Origin: a virus
IMG/VR virus record: IMGVR_UViG_3300045885_000359
Coordinates: 1-47,103 of that record
Length of the DNA stretch: 47,103 nt
Reading direction: 5' to 3' (one strand)
Position numbers and translations under genes: made by a program. This document shows positions 1-8,781 of the stretch, piece after piece. Under the pieces are notes generated by a model. The model was not told where the DNA came from and did not search any database. It saw only the letters and a program-made list of their open reading frames with translations. Every line of letters starts with the position of its first letter. The first letter of the stretch is position 1.

Positions 1-2
1 AT

Positions 3-161
3 CCGATGCTGCCCGGCGCGGTTCCGGGACCGCCGATCCCGACCGGCGGCCACATCCCGCCGGGCGCGTCGCTCGGGCCGCCGCCGAGTGCCAGGATTCC
101 CCCGACGCCGTCGCGGCGGGACTTTGGACGAGCGCAAGGCGAGAGGTGGCGGGGCCGCTGA
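3..161 (+). CDS. C-terminal part of a Pro-rich virion-region protein that wraps around from the right end
   Basis: This reading frame enters from the left edge with no start codon and ends at TGA 159-161. The 52 visible residues are rich in proline and glycine and finish with a basic Arg-rich tail. Base 47103 plus bases 1-2 form one codon that joins this frame to the gene starting at 46917. The window ends are therefore most simply a cut in a circular or permuted genome. The joined protein would be about 115 residues. Its stop overlaps the next start (TGATG). Function unknown; its place between head genes and tail genes suggests a minor structural or assembly protein. Confidence 0.7.
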   Translation, partial: PMLPGAVPGPPIPTGGHIPPGASLGPPPSARIPPTPSRRDFGRAQGERWRGR

Positions 162-355
162 TGCGCTACGTGTACGAGGCGGTCCCTCGGGATCCTGCGA
201 CGGGCATCCTCGATTTCTCCCGGGCCGTCGAGCTGACCGAGGCCGAGTACCGCCAGGGGCGCCCGCCGTGGCTGCCGTTCGACGAGTGGGCAAACCACGC
301 CTGGGTCACGGTGTGCCGAGTGCTGGAGCATGGCGGCGCCAGTCTTCGACGATAA
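161..355 (+). CDS. Small unknown protein in the head-tail cluster
   Basis: A 64-residue protein. ATG 161 overlaps the upstream stop as TGATG, which favours it over the in-frame GTG at 146. The sequence is soluble, with aromatic clusters near the middle (PPWLPFDEWANHAW) and no transmembrane segment. Its end overlaps the next start at 330 by 26 bases in another frame, so the two are probably translated together. I do not recognise the family. Confidence 0.6.
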   Translation: MRYVYEAVPRDPATGILDFSRAVELTEAEYRQGRPPWLPFDEWANHAWVTVCRVLEHGGASLRR

Positions 356-1016
356 CGTCGTCGTCGATGCGGGCGCGGCGGCGCTCCTATCGCTGACGTT
401 CAGCAAGACGAACACCGGATCGAATCTCGGTCTCGCCGTGGGGGTCGCCGTGCGGTCGGCGACGGCCACTGTCTCCAGCGTGACGTACAACGGGGTCGCT
501 GGCACGTCGATCGGGAGCACGCGCAACACGCAAGCGCTCATCGACCTGTGGGAGTTCAACGCGCCGGCGTCTGGGGCTCACGACGTGATCATCACGCTGT
601 CGGCGACCTCCCAGCTCGTCGGGATGGCGTGCTCCGCGACGGGCGTCGACCCGGCGGACGCGCTCAGTACGGCGGTGACCAGCAACAACGGCGGGGTGAA
701 TGCCGCGGCGCTCTCCGTCACCGACGCCGCGGCGTCGGTGGACAAGCTCTACGTGGCGTTCCTCAGCAAGCGCGACTCGACGGAGGCCCCCACCGCGAAC
801 GTGGGCCAGGCCAACGACAAGAACGACGTGACGACCAACGCCACCGCGTCGAACAACGTCTACGGGGCCACCAGCACCGAGGGCGGCGCCGCGAGTGTGA
901 CGATGGGCTACACGTGGGCCACCGCGCGGAACTGCGCCATCGCGATGGCCGGGTTCAACGCGGTGGCTGCGGGCGGCGGCGGCACGCAACCCTGGTACGC
1001 CTATGCCCAGCAATAG
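330..1016 (+). CDS. Putative virion protein, beta-rich
   Basis: A 228-residue protein rich in Ala, Thr, Ser, Val and Asn, with alternating hydrophobic and small polar residues throughout. This is the pattern of a beta-sandwich virion surface or fibre-associated protein. It ends with a Gly-rich linker and an aromatic tail (PWYAYAQQ). No enzyme motif, signal peptide or membrane segment is visible. It lies directly before a repeat-containing fibre-like gene in the same direction. The structural assignment rests on composition and context only. Confidence 0.65.
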   Translation: MAAPVFDDNVVVDAGAAALLSLTFSKTNTGSNLGLAVGVAVRSATATVSSVTYNGVAGTSIGSTRNTQALIDLWEFNAPASGAHDVIITLSATSQLVGMACSATGVDPADALSTAVTSNNGGVNAAALSVTDAAASVDKLYVAFLSKRDSTEAPTANVGQANDKNDVTTNATASNNVYGATSTEGGAASVTMGYTWATARNCAIAMAGFNAVAAGGGGTQPWYAYAQQ

Positions 1017-1024
1017 GGGCCGCC

Positions 1025-2095
1025 GTGCCTGACCTGTGGGTCGACGTGGACGCCGCGGTGGTGGTGCCGGTCAACTTGCTCGCGCTGCTCGACGACACCG
1101 ACTTCAAGACGCGCGAGACGGCGATCGCGTTCAACGCGGCCGGCATGGACCTGGTCTGGAATTTCGTCACCAGCGCGGGCGTGGTGACGCAGACCGCGGT
1201 GACGCCCACGTCGGGCGGCGTCTACGACTGGACGCACCTCGGCGACGGCATCTACACGATCGAGATTCCCGCCTCGGCCGGCGCGTCCATCAACAACGAC
1301 ACCGAGGGCTACGGGTGGTTCTCGGGCCTGGTGACTGGCGTGCTCCCGTGGCGGGGCCCGACGATCGGGTTCCGGCGCGCGGCCCTGAACGACCTGCTTG
1401 TCGACGGCGGCACCGCGAGCACCAACTTGGAAGATTTCTTCGACGGCACCGGCTACGCGGGCGGCACGATCAAGCAAGACGCGAATGTCGCCCAGATCAG
1501 CGGTGACACCGCGGCGGCCGACAACGCCGAGGCGTGGTTCGACGGCACCGGCTACGCGAGCCCCAACAGCAGCCTCGGCATCGTCGGCAGCGTCGGCACG
1601 GTGACCGGCAACGTGAACGGCAGCGTGGCCAGCGTGACCGGCGCCGTCGGGAGCGTCACCGGGAACGTCGGCGGCAACGTGGTCGGGAGCGTCGGCAGTG
1701 TCACCGGCGCCGTGGGCAGCGTGACCGGCAACGTCGGCGGGAACGTCGTTGGCAGCGTGGGCAGCGTGCTCGGGAATGTCGGCGGCAACGTGGTGGGCAG
1801 CGTCGGCAGCGTCACCGCCCTGGGCCCGGATGCGATCGGCGCCTCGCAGCTCGCCGCGGATGCGGTGGCGGAAATCGTGGCGGGGATGTTCACCACCGCG
1901 ATGTCCGAATCCTATGCCGCGGACGGGGTCGCGGCCACCCTGCCGCAGATCCTCTATCGCATCGCGCAGAACCTCTGTGAGTTCGAGGTCGTCGCCGGTA
2001 CCTGGACGACGAAGAAGCTCGACAAGAGCACGGCGGCGGAGACGTATCTGCTCGATGACACCAGCGAACCGACCAGCCGCACGAGGGTGACGTAA
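1025..2095 (+). CDS. Fibre-like structural protein with Gly-Ser-Val-Asn repeats
   Basis: A 356-residue protein. I chose GTG 1025, eight bases after the previous stop, because upstream codons in this frame overlap the preceding gene. Residues about 1-185 resemble a globular attachment domain. Residues about 188-264 are repeats built from GSVGSV, TGAVGSV, TGNVGGNVV and similar units. Such repeats are expected to form a beta-helix or triple-stranded fibre shaft. The C-terminal 90 residues are non-repetitive. The stop overlaps the next start (TAATG). Likely part of the tail fibre or neck appendages; the fold is inferred from composition. Confidence 0.7.
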   Translation: MPDLWVDVDAAVVVPVNLLALLDDTDFKTRETAIAFNAAGMDLVWNFVTSAGVVTQTAVTPTSGGVYDWTHLGDGIYTIEIPASAGASINNDTEGYGWFSGLVTGVLPWRGPTIGFRRAALNDLLVDGGTASTNLEDFFDGTGYAGGTIKQDANVAQISGDTAAADNAEAWFDGTGYASPNSSLGIVGSVGTVTGNVNGSVASVTGAVGSVTGNVGGNVVGSVGSVTGAVGSVTGNVGGNVVGSVGSVLGNVGGNVVGSVGSVTALGPDAIGASQLAADAVAEIVAGMFTTAMSESYAADGVAATLPQILYRIAQNLCEFEVVAGTWTTKKLDKSTAAETYLLDDTSEPTSRTRVT

Positions 2096-2871
2096 TGCCG
2101 ATCAAGCATGTCGTGACGCGGGGCTTCATCCGGACCGGGGCCGCTTCTCCCACCGTTGCGACGGATCCGCAGCAGAAGACGCTGTCGAGCCTGAAGACGG
2201 CGGTCCGCAACTCGCTCGATGAGCCGGTGGCCGCGTTCTGGAGCGACGACCAGATGGTCGAAGCCATCAATCGCGCCAAGGATCGCGTCTGGATGGAGGT
2301 CAAGCGTCTCAAGGACGATTACCTGCTGTCCTCGCCGCGCAGCACCGACGGCACGATGTCGATCCTCGGCGCGAGCTACGCCGCGACCAACTTCCGGCTC
2401 GTGGCAGGGACGACCGAGTATTACCTGCCCTTCGATGTGGCCGAGGTGAAGCTGATCGAGGTCATCACCTCGAGCTACGAATGGGTGCGATTCTCCCACC
2501 GCGACCTGAACGACATGCGTGGGTTGCGCGAGACGACCGAGAACCAGTCGCCGGGCACCGTCTACTTCGACCTGGTGGCCGAGCGCACGTTGGTGATCGC
2601 GCCCCCGCTCGACACGTCGCTCGACCTGCGGCTCTGGTACGTGCCGATCCTCGCGGATCTGAGCGCCGACGACGACCAGCTTGAAATGCCGCACCCGCTC
2701 TACATGGCGGTCGAGCACTGGGCAGTCGCGCACCTGCAGGTGATGGATCGCGACGAGACGAGCGCGGTCTGGGAACAGAAGGGCGCCACGGTGGTCGCGG
2801 CGTTCATGGGCTCGCACAAGCGGCAGACGCTCGATCCGGAGTTCGTCACGCCGTACATGGGCAGCTACTAG
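2095..2871 (+). CDS. Putative head-tail adaptor (P22 gp4 / T7 gp11 type)
   Basis: A 258-residue protein. After a 30-residue leader comes a helical segment (LSSLKTAVRNSLDEP... MVEAINRAKDRVW), then a beta-rich core with aromatic YYLPFDVAEV, and a C-terminal helical segment. This layout is common to the small ring proteins that bind below the portal of short-tailed phages and extend the DNA channel. It overlaps the upstream stop by one base and precedes the tail-nozzle gene, where such adaptors usually lie. Not assigned to a single named family. Confidence 0.65.
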   Translation: MPIKHVVTRGFIRTGAASPTVATDPQQKTLSSLKTAVRNSLDEPVAAFWSDDQMVEAINRAKDRVWMEVKRLKDDYLLSSPRSTDGTMSILGASYAATNFRLVAGTTEYYLPFDVAEVKLIEVITSSYEWVRFSHRDLNDMRGLRETTENQSPGTVYFDLVAERTLVIAPPLDTSLDLRLWYVPILADLSADDDQLEMPHPLYMAVEHWAVAHLQVMDRDETSAVWEQKGATVVAAFMGSHKRQTLDPEFVTPYMGSY

Positions 2872-2897
2872 ATGCCGGGTGAGGCGCTGGGCCCCTG

Positions 2898-3353
2898 ATG
2901 CCTGGCTTCAGTGCGGAAACGCTGAACAGCGCGCTCCTGAGCGCGGCCTCGCGGCTCTGGTCCGTGGCCGGCTCCATGCGCTGGGTGAGCGACACCGGCG
3001 TCGATGTCCGGATCGAATCGCTGAGCGAGGTCACCACGATCGGCGCCGCCGCCTTCACCGACACCGCGATCAAGTTCCCCGCGGCGTCGTTGGGGCTCGG
3101 CGTGGCGGTGCGCGTGTCGGTGGCCATCCCGACCGCCGCCACGTTCGATGTGGGCGTCTCCGGCGCCACGACCCGCTACGGCAGCGGCATCGCCACCACG
3201 GTGGGCGTCGCGACTACCGGCAGCATGGGCACGACCACGCCGAGCCTCTACGCGGCGGCGACCGGCGTGCGGCTCACGCCCAACGCGGTGCCGGCCAGCA
3301 ACGCCGGCCGCGTGCGCGTCACGATCTTCTTCCTGCGCCTGGTGGTGGTCTAG
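2898..3353 (+). CDS. Small putative structural protein, unknown
   Basis: A 151-residue protein with an amphipathic start followed by a Val/Thr/Ala/Gly-rich beta-like body, ending in hydrophobic RLVVV directly before the next start codon. No motif is recognised. It sits between the adaptor and tail-nozzle genes with tight spacing, so a structural role is the simplest inference. An eight-codon reading frame at 2872-2898 just upstream overlaps its start and could couple translation. Confidence 0.55.
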   Translation: MPGFSAETLNSALLSAASRLWSVAGSMRWVSDTGVDVRIESLSEVTTIGAAAFTDTAIKFPAASLGLGVAVRVSVAIPTAATFDVGVSGATTRYGSGIATTVGVATTGSMGTTTPSLYAAATGVRLTPNAVPASNAGRVRVTIFFLRLVVV

Positions 3354-4925
3354 ATGCCCAAGCTCAAGGCGCTCAAGCGCTACCGGGCCTTCGACTTCTC
3401 GGGCGGGCTCGATAACCACACGAGCCCGACGATCCTGGCCTACGCCCAGGACAACCGCTTCCTCACGCAGGCGGACAACCTGCTCTACGTCCCGTCGGGC
3501 GGGGTCGCCAAGCGCCGCGACAGCGTGAACGCCAACACCACCAGCCTCGGCGCGAACGTGGCGATCACGGGCGGGCGCGAGCTCCGGCAATCGACGGGCA
3601 CCGACCGCGTGATCGTGGGCACCACCGACGGCCGGCTCGTGCGGATCGACACCGACGGCACCACCACGAACCTCGCGACCGGGCTCTCGACGGGCAGCGG
3701 CGTCCGCTGGAGCTTCGATCAGTACAACGACCTGCTCATCTGCTGCAACGGCGTCGATGCCCCGCGCAAGACGGATGGCACCCCGGGCGGCACGGCGCTG
3801 CTCGGCGGCTCGCCGCCCACCACCGCGCGCAAGGTGCTCGTGCATCGCAATCACGTGCTGCTCTTCGACGCGACCAATCCCTCACGGCTCACGATCTCTG
3901 CGACGGACAACCCCGAGGACTACACGACGGCGAACGACGCGGCGACCATCCTCGTCGACCTGAAGGACGGCATGGGACCGCTGACCGACATGGTGTCGCT
4001 CACGACGGGCGAGGCCATCCTGTGGAAGGACTACAGCGTTCATCGCCTGCAGGGCTCGGGGTTCTCGACGTGGACGCGCGTCCCGCAATCCTCGAGTGTG
4101 GGCTGTCAGTCCCTGGCCGGCGCCTGCTCGGCGGGCACCGAGGCGTTCTGGGTCGCGCCGGAAGGCGTCTACGCGCTCAGCGGCGTGACGGAGTTCGGCG
4201 ACTTCGTGCCGCGCTTGATCTCGGACCCCATCGAGCAATATTTCATGCCCGACGAGGCCGAGGCGCTGACCTTCGTGTCGTTCGACACCGCCGTGACCTG
4301 TTTCGATCGCCATCGCCGGCTGCTCTTCTTCGCGATGGATTCGGACGGCGACGGGCTGAACGACATCCTGCTCGTCTACAGCCTGCTCCTGAAAGCCTGG
4401 AGCGTCTGGCCGACGCGGACCGACACGACGAAGTGGGGCATCGCGTCGCTGTGGCTCGTTAGGAATTCTGCCACCGGCGTGCAGGAGCTCTACGCCGGCG
4501 GCTACGACGGCTTCGTGCGGATCCTGCACAGGGAGAGCACGAACCCGATTACGGCGACCTTCAAGCACCTGACCACGCTGGGAGAACCCGGCACGGAGAA
4601 GTCGCTGCGCCGGCTCTACCTCTACTTCGACGCCGAGACGGCGACGACGCTGCGCGTGACGACCGAATTCGATTTCGGAGCCTCGGGCGGGCAGACGTAC
4701 GTCCTGGACCTGGCCGATCCGGAATCGCACCTGCTCGGCCTTACCTGGGTCCTGGGCGTGGATCCGCTCGGCGGCAAGACGCGCGTCATCAAGCGCATCG
4801 ACACGCGCGGCCTGGGCGACGTGATCGGCCTCACTCTGGAAGGGCTCGGCGCGAGCGAGCCGTGGACGTTTCTAGGCTATGAGGCGCACTACCGTGAGCG
4901 GCGCATCATCCGGCGAGGAGATTAG
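3354..4925 (+). CDS. Tail nozzle / packaged-DNA stabilisation protein (P22 gp10-like, T7 gp12-like)
   Basis: A 523-residue protein. The N-terminus (FDFSGGLDNHTSP... LYVPSGGVAKRR) matches the usual opening of podovirus stabilisation or tubular B proteins: a GG turn, then a PSGG-KRR stretch. The remainder alternates short beta strands with Gly/Asp turns over about 350 residues, consistent with a beta-propeller. Length is close to that of known nozzle proteins. In known phages this protein closes the tail channel after packaging and attaches below the adaptor; the gene order fits that. Confidence 0.75.
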   Translation: MPKLKALKRYRAFDFSGGLDNHTSPTILAYAQDNRFLTQADNLLYVPSGGVAKRRDSVNANTTSLGANVAITGGRELRQSTGTDRVIVGTTDGRLVRIDTDGTTTNLATGLSTGSGVRWSFDQYNDLLICCNGVDAPRKTDGTPGGTALLGGSPPTTARKVLVHRNHVLLFDATNPSRLTISATDNPEDYTTANDAATILVDLKDGMGPLTDMVSLTTGEAILWKDYSVHRLQGSGFSTWTRVPQSSSVGCQSLAGACSAGTEAFWVAPEGVYALSGVTEFGDFVPRLISDPIEQYFMPDEAEALTFVSFDTAVTCFDRHRRLLFFAMDSDGDGLNDILLVYSLLLKAWSVWPTRTDTTKWGIASLWLVRNSATGVQELYAGGYDGFVRILHRESTNPITATFKHLTTLGEPGTEKSLRRLYLYFDAETATTLRVTTEFDFGASGGQTYVLDLADPESHLLGLTWVLGVDPLGGKTRVIKRIDTRGLGDVIGLTLEGLGASEPWTFLGYEAHYRERRIIRRGD

Positions 4926-5618
4926 ATGGCAAGCCTGGTGACCCTGGTGGACGGCACCATCCCGCTCGCAGCGCACTTCAATGGCAATTTCCAGGCGCTC
5001 AACAACGAGACGCGCCCGGTGACGACGGGCGGCACCGGGCTGTCCACCATCGCGGCCGGCGAGCTGTTGTACGGCTCCGCAGCCAACGTGATGGCGCGGC
5101 TCGGCGCCGGCCTGGCCACGCAGGTGCTCCGGGGCGGCAGCGTGCCGTCGTGGGTCGCGCTGTCCAGCACGCTGCTGGCGGTGAGTGACGCGGAAGCCAC
5201 GACCACGTCGGCGTCCATCACCACGCTCAAGACGATCTCGTCGCTGAGCGTCCCGTCCACCTCGGCGCTGCTGGTGCTGTTCGGGTTCCGCAAGAACAAC
5301 GCGGCGGCCGACTCGATGCTCATGGACGTACGCGTCAACGGCACCACCAATGTCGCGGAGGCCACGGTGCTCGCCTCCACGGCCTCCAACGAAGCCGGGC
5401 TGTCGGTGCTGTTCATCGGTCCGCGCGCGACGAATTACGCCCAGGCGATCGTCTGGCTGATCGCGTCCGCGGCGGGCGCCGGCACGGGGCTGATCCGCGG
5501 CGCGACGATCTCCCTGGCCACGACCATCACGTCGATCGACCTGCGCGGACGCAACACGGGCGGCGTCATCACGGTGGGGGCGGCCAACGTGCGCGTCTTC
5601 GAGCTGCTGGGGGTCTGA
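4926..5618 (+). CDS. Tail fibre / spike-like protein
   Basis: A 230-residue protein. The N-terminus (VDGTIPLAAHFNGNFQALNN) and the stretch GGTGLSTIAAGELLYGSA, followed by a QVLRGG..PSW segment, are typical of short tail-fibre proteins. In those, such segments form the shaft before a receptor-facing domain. The C-terminal 130 residues are small, hydrophobic and beta-rich, ending in FELLGV. Its stop overlaps the start of the giant tail protein (TGATG), suggesting coordinated synthesis. Receptor type cannot be read from the sequence. Confidence 0.65.
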   Translation: MASLVTLVDGTIPLAAHFNGNFQALNNETRPVTTGGTGLSTIAAGELLYGSAANVMARLGAGLATQVLRGGSVPSWVALSSTLLAVSDAEATTTSASITTLKTISSLSVPSTSALLVLFGFRKNNAAADSMLMDVRVNGTTNVAEATVLASTASNEAGLSVLFIGPRATNYAQAIVWLIASAAGAGTGLIRGATISLATTITSIDLRGRNTGGVITVGAANVRVFELLGV

Positions 5619-8428
5619 TGGGCTTCGGGTACTACATCGGCTTCTACGCGTCCGGCGTGAAGGGCACGCAGCTCTGGAATCGCTACCACCGTGAGATCAC
5701 GCGCTTCGAGGCCCCGCGCGCGCCGCGCGTGGAACAGGCGTGGCTTGGTAGCGTGGAAGAAACGCCGATCGTGGTCTATCCCTACCGGCCGGACAAGCCA
5801 CCTCCCACGACGGCTAACGTGCCGCCGCACGGCTATCCGGAATTCAGGTTCCTCGTCGGCATCGAGGATCGCCTGGAGGTGGCCTCGGACTGGATCGCGG
5901 GCCCGGCACCGTGGGCGGCCACGATCGACTGGTCGCAGTTCACCGTGCAGGGCTATTCCACGGTGCTGTGGGGCGAGGCGCGCTGGCCGGCGGGCGTCGA
6001 CGGCCCGCCGGTGTGCGTGCTGGGAGAACCGATCGCACTCGAGGGCCAGGGCGATATCAACCGGCCGCAGTGGTTGTGGAACGTCGTGACGAAGTATGAA
6101 GTCAACGGCGCGCCCTTGATCGAGACGACCGACCGCCCGGTGCCGGTGTTCTGGCCCGGTGGCTTGCTCGCGCATGTCCACCGTCCGCTGCTGCCGCGCG
6201 TGACCTTGCCGATCGACACCACGCAGCCGGACACCCTGGAAGTGGATCGCATGGCGTGGGCGTGGCATCACGGGATGCCGCTGTACGCCGCCGCCGACAG
6301 CCAGGATCGCCTCGGGATCTGGGTGCGGCAGCACTATTACGACGCGGATCTCGAAACCCAGAAAACCTTGATGACCGATGGCTGCCGGCAGCACTGCGTG
6401 ATTCATCATCAGTGGCCGAGCAGCAGCGGCGCGTGGCACAACGGCTGGTTCTGGTTCCTCGAAACCCGCGGGCGCTTTGGTTACACGGACGTGGAGCAGG
6501 GACTTTCGCGCACGCTCGTGGGGTGGCGCACGCGGAGCAACGGCCCGCACCTCTACTGGGACGAGTGGCACAACGAGCGCGTGGAAGTGATGTCGCCGGC
6601 CGAGCAGCAGGAACACGACAAGGCGATGTCGCGCCTGGAGCTCTGCGGCACGTGGCTCGATTGCAAGCCGGGGCTGAGCGAGCCGTGGGGCACGTGGGTG
6701 GGCCCGGCGTCGGTGCTCCTCGCCGATGCCGCCGAGGACCAGGAGATCGGGCTGATCGTCGACACCTTGCATCACCGCATCCTGATCGTCGGACCGTGGA
6801 GGCAGGCGGACTTTACCGACTACGACGACGAGACGGTCGCCGACACGCCGGTCCGCACCTGGTGTGGCGATCCCTGGGGCGCGGAGGGGAACGAAGACGG
6901 CGAGGGCGCGCAGGCGCGCTTCCGTGAGCCGTGGGACATCCTGCAGCACAGCAACGGGAAGTTTTACGCGACGATCACCGTCTCCGGCCGCCTGGTGGAG
7001 ATCGTTCCGAATCGCCTGGCCGGCACGGGGATCGTGCGGACGATCTTTCAGTCGCGCACCGACTCCGGCGCACCGTTCGAGCCTACCGACGCCCAGCTCC
7101 GCGTCGGCGGAGCCACCACGGACCGTCAAGCACTCGGCCAGCGCGGCAAGGTCTCGAAGCTGCCGCCCGAGGTGCTGCGCGCGATGGTGCGCCCGGGCCC
7201 GTTCTCGAACGCGAGCGTCCTGCGCCCCCAGGGGCTCACCGAGCTGTCCGATGGTCGCCTGATGGCCTCGGGCTTTCACGTGTGGGATTCGTACGGGTTC
7301 GATCTCGCGATGGAGCAGGTGACCAAGGCGTTCGACCTCGATTTCTCCCCCGATCCCGATGCCGAAGTGGGCACGCGAGTGTTCAGCGGCATCTCGTTCG
7401 TGGCCGATCGCCGCGCCAAGGTCGGCCCCGTCGATTCGATCGCGACCGGGGCCTGGCAGTCGAACACCGGGCGCTGGTGGCGCCCGCAGGGCGACACGTG
7501 GGTGAACAGCGGGCCGATCATCCGCACGCGCCCGAATATCGGGACCAAGCGGATGCTCGATGGCCCCGCCAATCGCCTGCCGGATCCGGCGTACCCGATC
7601 GCCGTGAGCATCAACCATCAGGACGTGGGCCCGCAGGGCTTCATCTTCCACGCGGCGAACGTGCCGTGGATGATCTACGTCCGCTCGCGCAACGACCAGG
7701 ATCGCATCTGGACCGATGCCGAGTTCGAGGCCATCGAGCGCGGGCAGTGGATCTTCGGGAACGGCACCAGCCTGAGCGAGCCCACCTACCATCGCCCGAG
7801 CTGGTTGAAGTTCTACGGGCCCGACTTCACGAACTACATCGGGCCGACGGCGATGGACCTCTGGATGAAGCACGCCATCGACGAGCGCGGGCTGGAGATC
7901 GACCGCGCGGCCCTGGCCGAGGAGATCCGTGCGGGCTGGGGCACCGGGGTGCCGCGCCCGGAGCTGACCGACGAGGACATCGAGGACCTGATCCTGTTCC
8001 TCGATAGCCGGGCGAACGCTTACAAGTACGGGCCGCCCATCGGCACCGTGGTCGAGCCGCCCGAGGTCGCCGAGGTGACCGGCAGCATTACCGTGAGCCT
8101 GGTGCCCGACGCGCGGCACGCGGGCGAGCGACATATAGGCTGGGCGTGGTACGTCAACGACGAGCGGCGCGCGGTGACGACGCTACCGCAGTGGACCGTG
8201 CAGCTCTCGGCGGGCACGTCGCGGATCGAGGTGAGTACGGTTGACGATACGGAGGGCGAGTCGGTGCGAACCCCGGTCGGGCTGGTGACGTGTAGCCCCC
8301 CGGGCCAGCGCGGCGGGAGGCGAGTGCGTGGGCGGTGGGCGAGTGGCGTTCTTCGTGATGATCGCGGCCGCGTTGCTCGCGGGCGTCGTGGGTGTCTATC
8401 TCATGCTCCGGTAAGGACCAACGAATGA
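5618..8428 (+). CDS. Very large tail protein with NHL-like propeller segment
   Basis: A 936-residue reading frame rich in Trp, His, Tyr and Pro. Residues about 375-465 look like NHL-type beta-propeller blades (GEGAQARFREPWDIL... GRLVEIVPN), a fold often used for binding sugars or proteins. Residues about 720-800 contain a helical segment (ELTDEDIEDLILFLDS) that resembles the last helix of cytochrome c domains, but no CxxCH is present. The tail after about residue 890 becomes Arg-rich with weak third-position GC and may be run-on past the real functional end. ATGA overlap with the next start at 8425. Probably an adhesin or receptor-binding protein; alternative: a virion enzyme of unknown type. 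Confidence 0.6.
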   Translation: MGFGYYIGFYASGVKGTQLWNRYHREITRFEAPRAPRVEQAWLGSVEETPIVVYPYRPDKPPPTTANVPPHGYPEFRFLVGIEDRLEVASDWIAGPAPWAATIDWSQFTVQGYSTVLWGEARWPAGVDGPPVCVLGEPIALEGQGDINRPQWLWNVVTKYEVNGAPLIETTDRPVPVFWPGGLLAHVHRPLLPRVTLPIDTTQPDTLEVDRMAWAWHHGMPLYAAADSQDRLGIWVRQHYYDADLETQKTLMTDGCRQHCVIHHQWPSSSGAWHNGWFWFLETRGRFGYTDVEQGLSRTLVGWRTRSNGPHLYWDEWHNERVEVMSPAEQQEHDKAMSRLELCGTWLDCKPGLSEPWGTWVGPASVLLADAAEDQEIGLIVDTLHHRILIVGPWRQADFTDYDDETVADTPVRTWCGDPWGAEGNEDGEGAQARFREPWDILQHSNGKFYATITVSGRLVEIVPNRLAGTGIVRTIFQSRTDSGAPFEPTDAQLRVGGATTDRQALGQRGKVSKLPPEVLRAMVRPGPFSNASVLRPQGLTELSDGRLMASGFHVWDSYGFDLAMEQVTKAFDLDFSPDPDAEVGTRVFSGISFVADRRAKVGPVDSIATGAWQSNTGRWWRPQGDTWVNSGPIIRTRPNIGTKRMLDGPANRLPDPAYPIAVSINHQDVGPQGFIFHAANVPWMIYVRSRNDQDRIWTDAEFEAIERGQWIFGNGTSLSEPTYHRPSWLKFYGPDFTNYIGPTAMDLWMKHAIDERGLEIDRAALAEEIRAGWGTGVPRPELTDEDIEDLILFLDSRANAYKYGPPIGTVVEPPEVAEVTGSITVSLVPDARHAGERHIGWAWYVNDERRAVTTLPQWTVQLSAGTSRIEVSTVDDTEGESVRTPVGLVTCSPPGQRGGRRVRGRWASGVLRDDRGRVARGRRGCLSHAPVRTNE
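8328..8414 (+). CDS. 28-residue membrane peptide nested in the large tail gene
   Basis: GTG 8328 follows a GGGAGG sequence by seven bases and opens a frame of 28 codons ending at TAA 8412. Residues 7-26 form one continuous hydrophobic helix with a Gly/Ala face, ending in LMLR. This frame has strong GC at third codon positions, whereas the overlapping tail-protein frame loses it here. A single-pass phage membrane peptide is the likely product. It could be a small holin-like or accessory lysis peptide; that role is inferred only. Confidence 0.5.
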   Translation: MGGGRVAFFVMIAAALLAGVVGVYLMLR

Positions 8429-8781
8429 CGACGGTGCGACGGGCCTTTCTCGATAGCACGCTCCTGCGGTGGTACGTGACCGGGGAGGGCGTGCCGGAAG
8501 ACGTTCACCGGCAGGAGCTCGCCGAGGCGCTGCACGTCGCGCCGGCGCGGCTCTCCTTCGAGACGCGCGAGGTGGAGGACGGCGAATACCTCGCGAAGGT
8601 GATCGACGTGATTCAGAGCGATGGCCAGCCGCTGCCGCCGCCGCCGCCCACCATCGAGCAGCAGCGCAAGGACGCGCTCGACACGTTGATCGGGGTCCTC
8701 GCTGCGGCAGGGGCCGATGCGACCTTGCCGCGACCGCTGCGGCAGGTGTGCGGGGCGCTTGGGGCATGGCTCAGGGTCTAG
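8425..8781 (+). CDS. Small unknown protein in the tail / internal-protein cluster
   Basis: A 118-residue protein. ATG 8425 is used because it has AAGGA seven bases upstream and an ATGA junction with the preceding stop; an upstream in-frame start at 8392 is less likely. It has a folded-looking first half, a PLPPPPPT linker (residues about 70-78) and a C-terminal helix that ends in LGAWLRV. It overlaps the next gene by 16 bases. Family not recognised. Confidence 0.6.
   Translation: MTTVRRAFLDSTLLRWYVTGEGVPEDVHRQELAEALHVAPARLSFETREVEDGEYLAKVIDVIQSDGQPLPPPPPTIEQQRKDALDTLIGVLAAAGADATLPRPLRQVCGALGAWLRV

Noticed and set aside
2095-5618. Tail-assembly frameshift genes and a tape measure
   Set aside because: No long helical tape-measure protein and no overlapping G/GT pair; the gene set is that of a short-tailed phage.
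7780-8010. Cytochrome c domain in the large tail protein
   Set aside because: Only the last helix resembles such domains; no CxxCH haem site is present.
5435-8134. An 899-codon minus-strand frame opposite the giant tail gene
   Set aside because: Same antisense effect; composition typical of a shadow frame and no ribosome-binding site.
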